A program made the translations under genes and the position numbers. A stretch of 9,559 nucleotides of DNA from Flavobacteriales bacterium (GTDB taxonomy: Bacteria > Bacteroidota > Bacteroidia > Flavobacteriales_E > Vicingaceae): positions 1-9,559 of the forward strand of contig DNDT01000509.1 in assembly GCA_003487525.1 (NCBI GenBank), written 5' to 3'. The notes beneath the pieces were generated by a model. The model had not been told where the DNA came from. It searched no databases and worked only from the letters and a program-made list of their open reading frames with translations. Shown here piece after piece: positions 7,052-9,559 of this stretch (positions within the stretch are counted from its first letter, which is position 1; each line of letters starts with the position of its first letter).

Positions 7052-7927
7052 TCAGCAAATTACGTTTAATGACCTTGGATTTGACGTAAAAATAAGACTA
7101 CCGTCTATTTTAACGGGCTCCCCATCGACATGTGCCCATTCTTCCGTGCTTTCAAATTCAAGACGATCGGATTGAACACAAACATAATGGGTTCCCGACA
7201 CCAATTTGCCCGTCATCAGTGCCGTCAGAAAAGAAAAAGATCTCGTGAAATTCATATTAACCAAGGTACAAATATCGAGTTTTCCGTCGCAGATGTCTGC
7301 CATTGGTGCAATTTTAGCATTGTTTCCGTACTGTGCCGAATTGGCGACCGTCAGCATGGTAATTCGAACATCTTCACTGTTTTCATTTAAGTGGAGACGT
7401 GCATCAAATTCTCGCTGTTTAATACTGAGGCGCATAACAATCTTGACATACCTCATCCATCCCCGGGTGGCAGAGGTTGAAAAAATCCGGCTCACTTCTG
7501 CATCCAAACCGACGCCGGCCGCATTTAAAAAAACTCGGTCATTCATATATCCCGTGTCAATCCGGGTAACATGAAATGCCTTTAAAACCTCAATCGCTTT
7601 TGACGGGTTCAACGGTATCTTAAGATGCCTGGCCAGTCCGTTTCCGGAGCCAACCGGAATGATTCCGAGTATTGCGTCCGTGCCAACCAGGGCCGTTCCT
7701 ACCTCGTTCACCGTGCCATCTCCCCCGACCGCAATCACGATCTGAAATCCTTCTTTAATGGCCTGGCCGGCCATTACCGAACCGTCACCCACACCTTTGG
7801 TTATGTTGATTCTCAAATCATGCGAAAAACCAAAAGCCTTCTCAATCAGAGGCACCATATGCAGTGCTTTGCCCTTTCCTGAAATGGGATTGACAATGAA
7901 GGCAATCTTGGATTTTTCGTTACTCAT
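7052..7927 (-). CDS. Diacylglycerol kinase family lipid kinase (DgkB/YegS/BmrU type)
   Basis: The product has 291 residues from the ATG at 7927. Proteins of this family phosphorylate diacylglycerol or related lipids with ATP at the cytoplasmic face of the membrane. The motifs come in the expected order: N-P-I-S-G-K-G-K at 13-20, GGDGTVNEVGTAL at 68-80 (nucleotide-binding GGDGT), PVGSGNGLARHL at 91-102 (GSGN in place of the common GTxND, frequent in Bacteroidota), ICDGKLDI at 212-219, and AHVDGEP at 265-271. No membrane segment is seen. The first eight bases overlap the end of the upstream LTA-synthase-like gene (ATGAGTAA holds both the start and the TAA), and the SUI1-like gene follows two bases after its stop. 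An upstream TTG (7948) is in frame but would create a 29-base overlap. Members also act on phosphatidylglycerol or sphingoid bases, so diacylglycerol is the likely but unproven substrate. Confidence 0.93.
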   Translation of the reverse strand: MSNEKSKIAFIVNPISGKGKALHMVPLIEKAFGFSHDLRINITKGVGDGSVMAGQAIKEGFQIVIAVGGDGTVNEVGTALVGTDAILGIIPVGSGNGLARHLKIPLNPSKAIEVLKAFHVTRIDTGYMNDRVFLNAAGVGLDAEVSRIFSTSATRGWMRYVKIVMRLSIKQREFDARLHLNENSEDVRITMLTVANSAQYGNNAKIAPMADICDGKLDICTLVNMNFTRSFSFLTALMTGKLVSGTHYVCVQSDRLEFESTEEWAHVDGEPVKIDGSLIFTSNPRSLNVIC

Positions 7928-9559
7928 CGACCGTGAGTTTATTGTCAATCATTCGCTGATTGTATTCCTGAATAATGGCCTTCAGCTTTTTTTCTGATTT
8001 TCTCAAAGGGTCGGACGGTTTCAGAATTGGTTTGACATCCAGACCATTCTGATTATGTTCGAATGCAGATACCACCTGTTCTCCATCAAAAAGAATGGTA
8101 TGTTCGTTTTCAATTAGCTGGTATAAACCACTTAGGTAATTTACGGCCAATCCTTCCTGAGCCGGATCGAAGGCGCTTTTTCCAAAGGAAATCATCCGGG
8201 TCGGCAGTCCGAGATAGTCCAGTGCAGAGGGCGTTATATCTGCCTGTTGGACGGTATTTTCAATCAGTTCGTGATGACTGCTTGATGGGTCAAAGAATAT
8301 GAGTGGAATGGCGTATATGCCTTTGCTGGTATTGTATTTTTTATTGATGCTTTGAGCAGTGTGGTCAGCTGTAATGATAAACAGGGTGTTTTTATACCAG
8401 TCTGTATTTTTTACACGTCCAAAATATTTTCTCAGGGCATCATCCGAGTAACATATCGTGGGATGTATGGGCAGCTTGCCTTCCGGACAATCCGATGTGT
8501 ACCCCGATGGCAATTTGTAGGGGTGATGGGCACTCAATGAAAAAATTGCCGTCATAAATGGTTCCCTTAGTTTGTCCTGTTCGGAGGCCAGGTATTGAAA
8601 ATAGGGAATGTCATATATCCCCCAGCTTCCGTCAAAATCATTCTTGTTCTCATACTCATTCAAGCCATAGTAGAAATCAAAACCGGCTAGTTTGGCATAC
8701 GAATCAAAACCCATGGTTCCATTCTTTCCCCCATGGAAAAAGTGCGTATTGTACCCCTTTTTACCCAGAATACTGGCCAGTGACTCAATTCTGTTGCCCG
8801 AATAAGGTGAGGTACTGTATGCTTCGTTCATCAAGTTGGGCAGCGCAGAGAAAATGGCAGGAAGTGCCTCGATCGATCTTTTCCCATTGGCAAAGGCGTG
8901 GTTGAATACGATACTATGACCCATAATTGAATCGAGAAATGCGGTGTATCCCTTGCCATTGTTATAAAATCCGACGTATTCCCTCGAAAAACTCTCCATT
9001 ATTATTACAACGAGGTTTTTGCGCACGCCCTGACTGTCTGATTGTATATTGAGCACGGGATTGAAATAATTCAGCGCCTCTGCCTCATCTTCGAAATAGT
9101 GGCTTTTTTTCAGTTTTTCGGAAGAGAAGGTTTTCATTAATGTGAATGGTGTGCTAAGCACGAGAGGAACATTTTGTCCTTCGGTATACCTTGAGGCATC
9201 TATAATTCCCAGCGGCTTGAGTTGAAAACCCCCTCTGGCAGCGAAAACCAGGCCGGTAATGATCAACATCGAATACAAGGCATTCAATTTTAAGGATTGC
9301 TCTTTGCAGGCAGTATTGCCCAACCTGTTTAGTCTTATGACAGAATAGGACAGTAAAAGGAAGATCAGTATTATGTACCAATAGTCTGCAATGAATTGAG
9401 GAATAAGGCCCAGCACATCGTCACCGGTGGCCACCAGGTTAAAGATGTCCCAGGTCATTCGTTTGAAGGTGAACTTGAAATAGATGACATCAATGCAGTT
9501 AAGGGCAATGAACAGAATGGTAGCAATTGCGAAATAAGCGTTGATGATCCTGACAAAAA
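7920..9559 (-). CDS. LTA-synthase-like phosphoglycerol transferase (alkaline phosphatase/sulfatase superfamily), 5' end outside window
   Basis: The frame stays open to the right edge. Before the ATG at 9458 another 33 codons continue a membrane segment (AYFAIATILFIALNCIDVIYFKFTFKR), so that ATG is internal. At least three transmembrane helices are visible (one at the edge, about residues 23-42 and 58-74 counted from that ATG); family members usually have five. A periplasmic sulfatase-like domain follows. Likely catalytic and metal residues are Glu155 in I-M-E-S-F-S, Ser195 in N-G-K-R-S-I (the position of the LtaS nucleophile Thr, bases 8874-8876), Asp365-His366 in I-T-A-D-H-T, and a head-group His in S-A-H-H-P-Y (311-312), with Trp279 in GSWGIYD. 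LtaS enzymes move glycerol phosphate from phosphatidylglycerol and release diacylglycerol; OpgB-like or phosphoethanolamine transfer is also possible. It overlaps the lipid kinase gene by eight bases. Confidence 0.92.
   Translation of the reverse strand, partial: FVRIINAYFAIATILFIALNCIDVIYFKFTFKRMTWDIFNLVATGDDVLGLIPQFIADYWYIILIFLLLSYSVIRLNRLGNTACKEQSLKLNALYSMLIITGLVFAARGGFQLKPLGIIDASRYTEGQNVPLVLSTPFTLMKTFSSEKLKKSHYFEDEAEALNYFNPVLNIQSDSQGVRKNLVVIIMESFSREYVGFYNNGKGYTAFLDSIMGHSIVFNHAFANGKRSIEALPAIFSALPNLMNEAYSTSPYSGNRIESLASILGKKGYNTHFFHGGKNGTMGFDSYAKLAGFDFYYGLNEYENKNDFDGSWGIYDIPYFQYLASEQDKLREPFMTAIFSLSAHHPYKLPSGYTSDCPEGKLPIHPTICYSDDALRKYFGRVKNTDWYKNTLFIITADHTAQSINKKYNTSKGIYAIPLIFFDPSSSHHELIENTVQQADITPSALDYLGLPTRMISFGKSAFDPAQEGLAVNYLSGLYQLIENEHTILFDGEQVVSAFEHNQNGLDVKPILKPSDPLRKSEKKLKAIIQEYNQRMIDNKLTVDE

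Noticed and set aside
7050..7058. TTG start for the SUI1-like gene three codons upstream
   Set aside because: It adds only three residues and overlaps the kinase stop; the ATG at 7049 lies two bases after that stop.
7928..7948. TTG start for the lipid kinase seven codons upstream
   Set aside because: It would lengthen the overlap with the upstream gene to 29 bases and add residues outside the conserved kinase N-terminus; the ATG at 7927 fits better.
8558..8905. Open frame of 115 codons on the + strand
   Set aside because: It is antisense to the conserved catalytic part of the LTA-synthase-like gene and has the His/Arg/Ser-rich composition of a shadow frame.

Overview
The window reads as a chromosomal segment of a Bacteroidota bacterium. 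The evidence is a C-terminal type IX secretion (Por) sorting domain on an exported hydrolase, a TonB-dependent receptor preceded by a carboxypeptidase-regulatory-like domain, the Bacteroidota style of the lipid kinase and LTA-synthase-like genes, A/T-rich gaps without Shine-Dalgarno sequences, and moderate GC. The order or genus cannot be fixed from this sequence. Coding density is very high. No gap exceeds about 70 bases, and I see no RNA genes, insertion sequences, CRISPR arrays or prophage genes.

Left part (1-1567, + strand): the C-terminal end of a SpoIIE/PP2C-type serine phosphatase enters from outside the window. Two bases later comes a 372-residue protein with two GNAT-like halves. The pair ends in a strong hairpin plus T-tract (1532-1567), which is symmetric and probably also stops the minus-strand genes converging on it.

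Middle (1585-5908, - strand): a 941-residue TonB-dependent outer-membrane receptor is followed 46 bases later by a secreted alpha/beta-hydrolase-like protein with a T9SS sorting tail. The usual nucleophile serine of the hydrolase is replaced by asparagine. The gap between them holds a perfect 14-bp palindrome. The pair looks like an envelope/surface module for binding or processing an unidentified ligand.

Right part (5980-9559, - strand): a tightly packed or overlapping set is transcribed in the order LTA-synthase-like phosphoglycerol transferase (its 5' end lies outside the window), diacylglycerol-kinase-family lipid kinase, SUI1/eIF1-like protein, and PlsC-type acyltransferase. Junctions are an 8-base overlap, a 2-base gap and a 1-base overlap, so this is almost certainly one operon. 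Three of the four products fit one lipid cycle: a phosphatidylglycerol head-group transferase would release diacylglycerol, the kinase would turn it back into phosphatidic acid, and PlsC makes phosphatidic acid de novo. The SUI1-like gene is the outsider. This recycling model is inference; Bacteroidota are not known for lipoteichoic acid, so the acceptor is open.

Nothing in the window is an obvious new defence or mobile system. The most interesting points are the possible head-group/diacylglycerol cycle in a Gram-negative, the non-canonical active site of the secreted hydrolase, and its pairing with a receptor carrying a large extracellular insertion.
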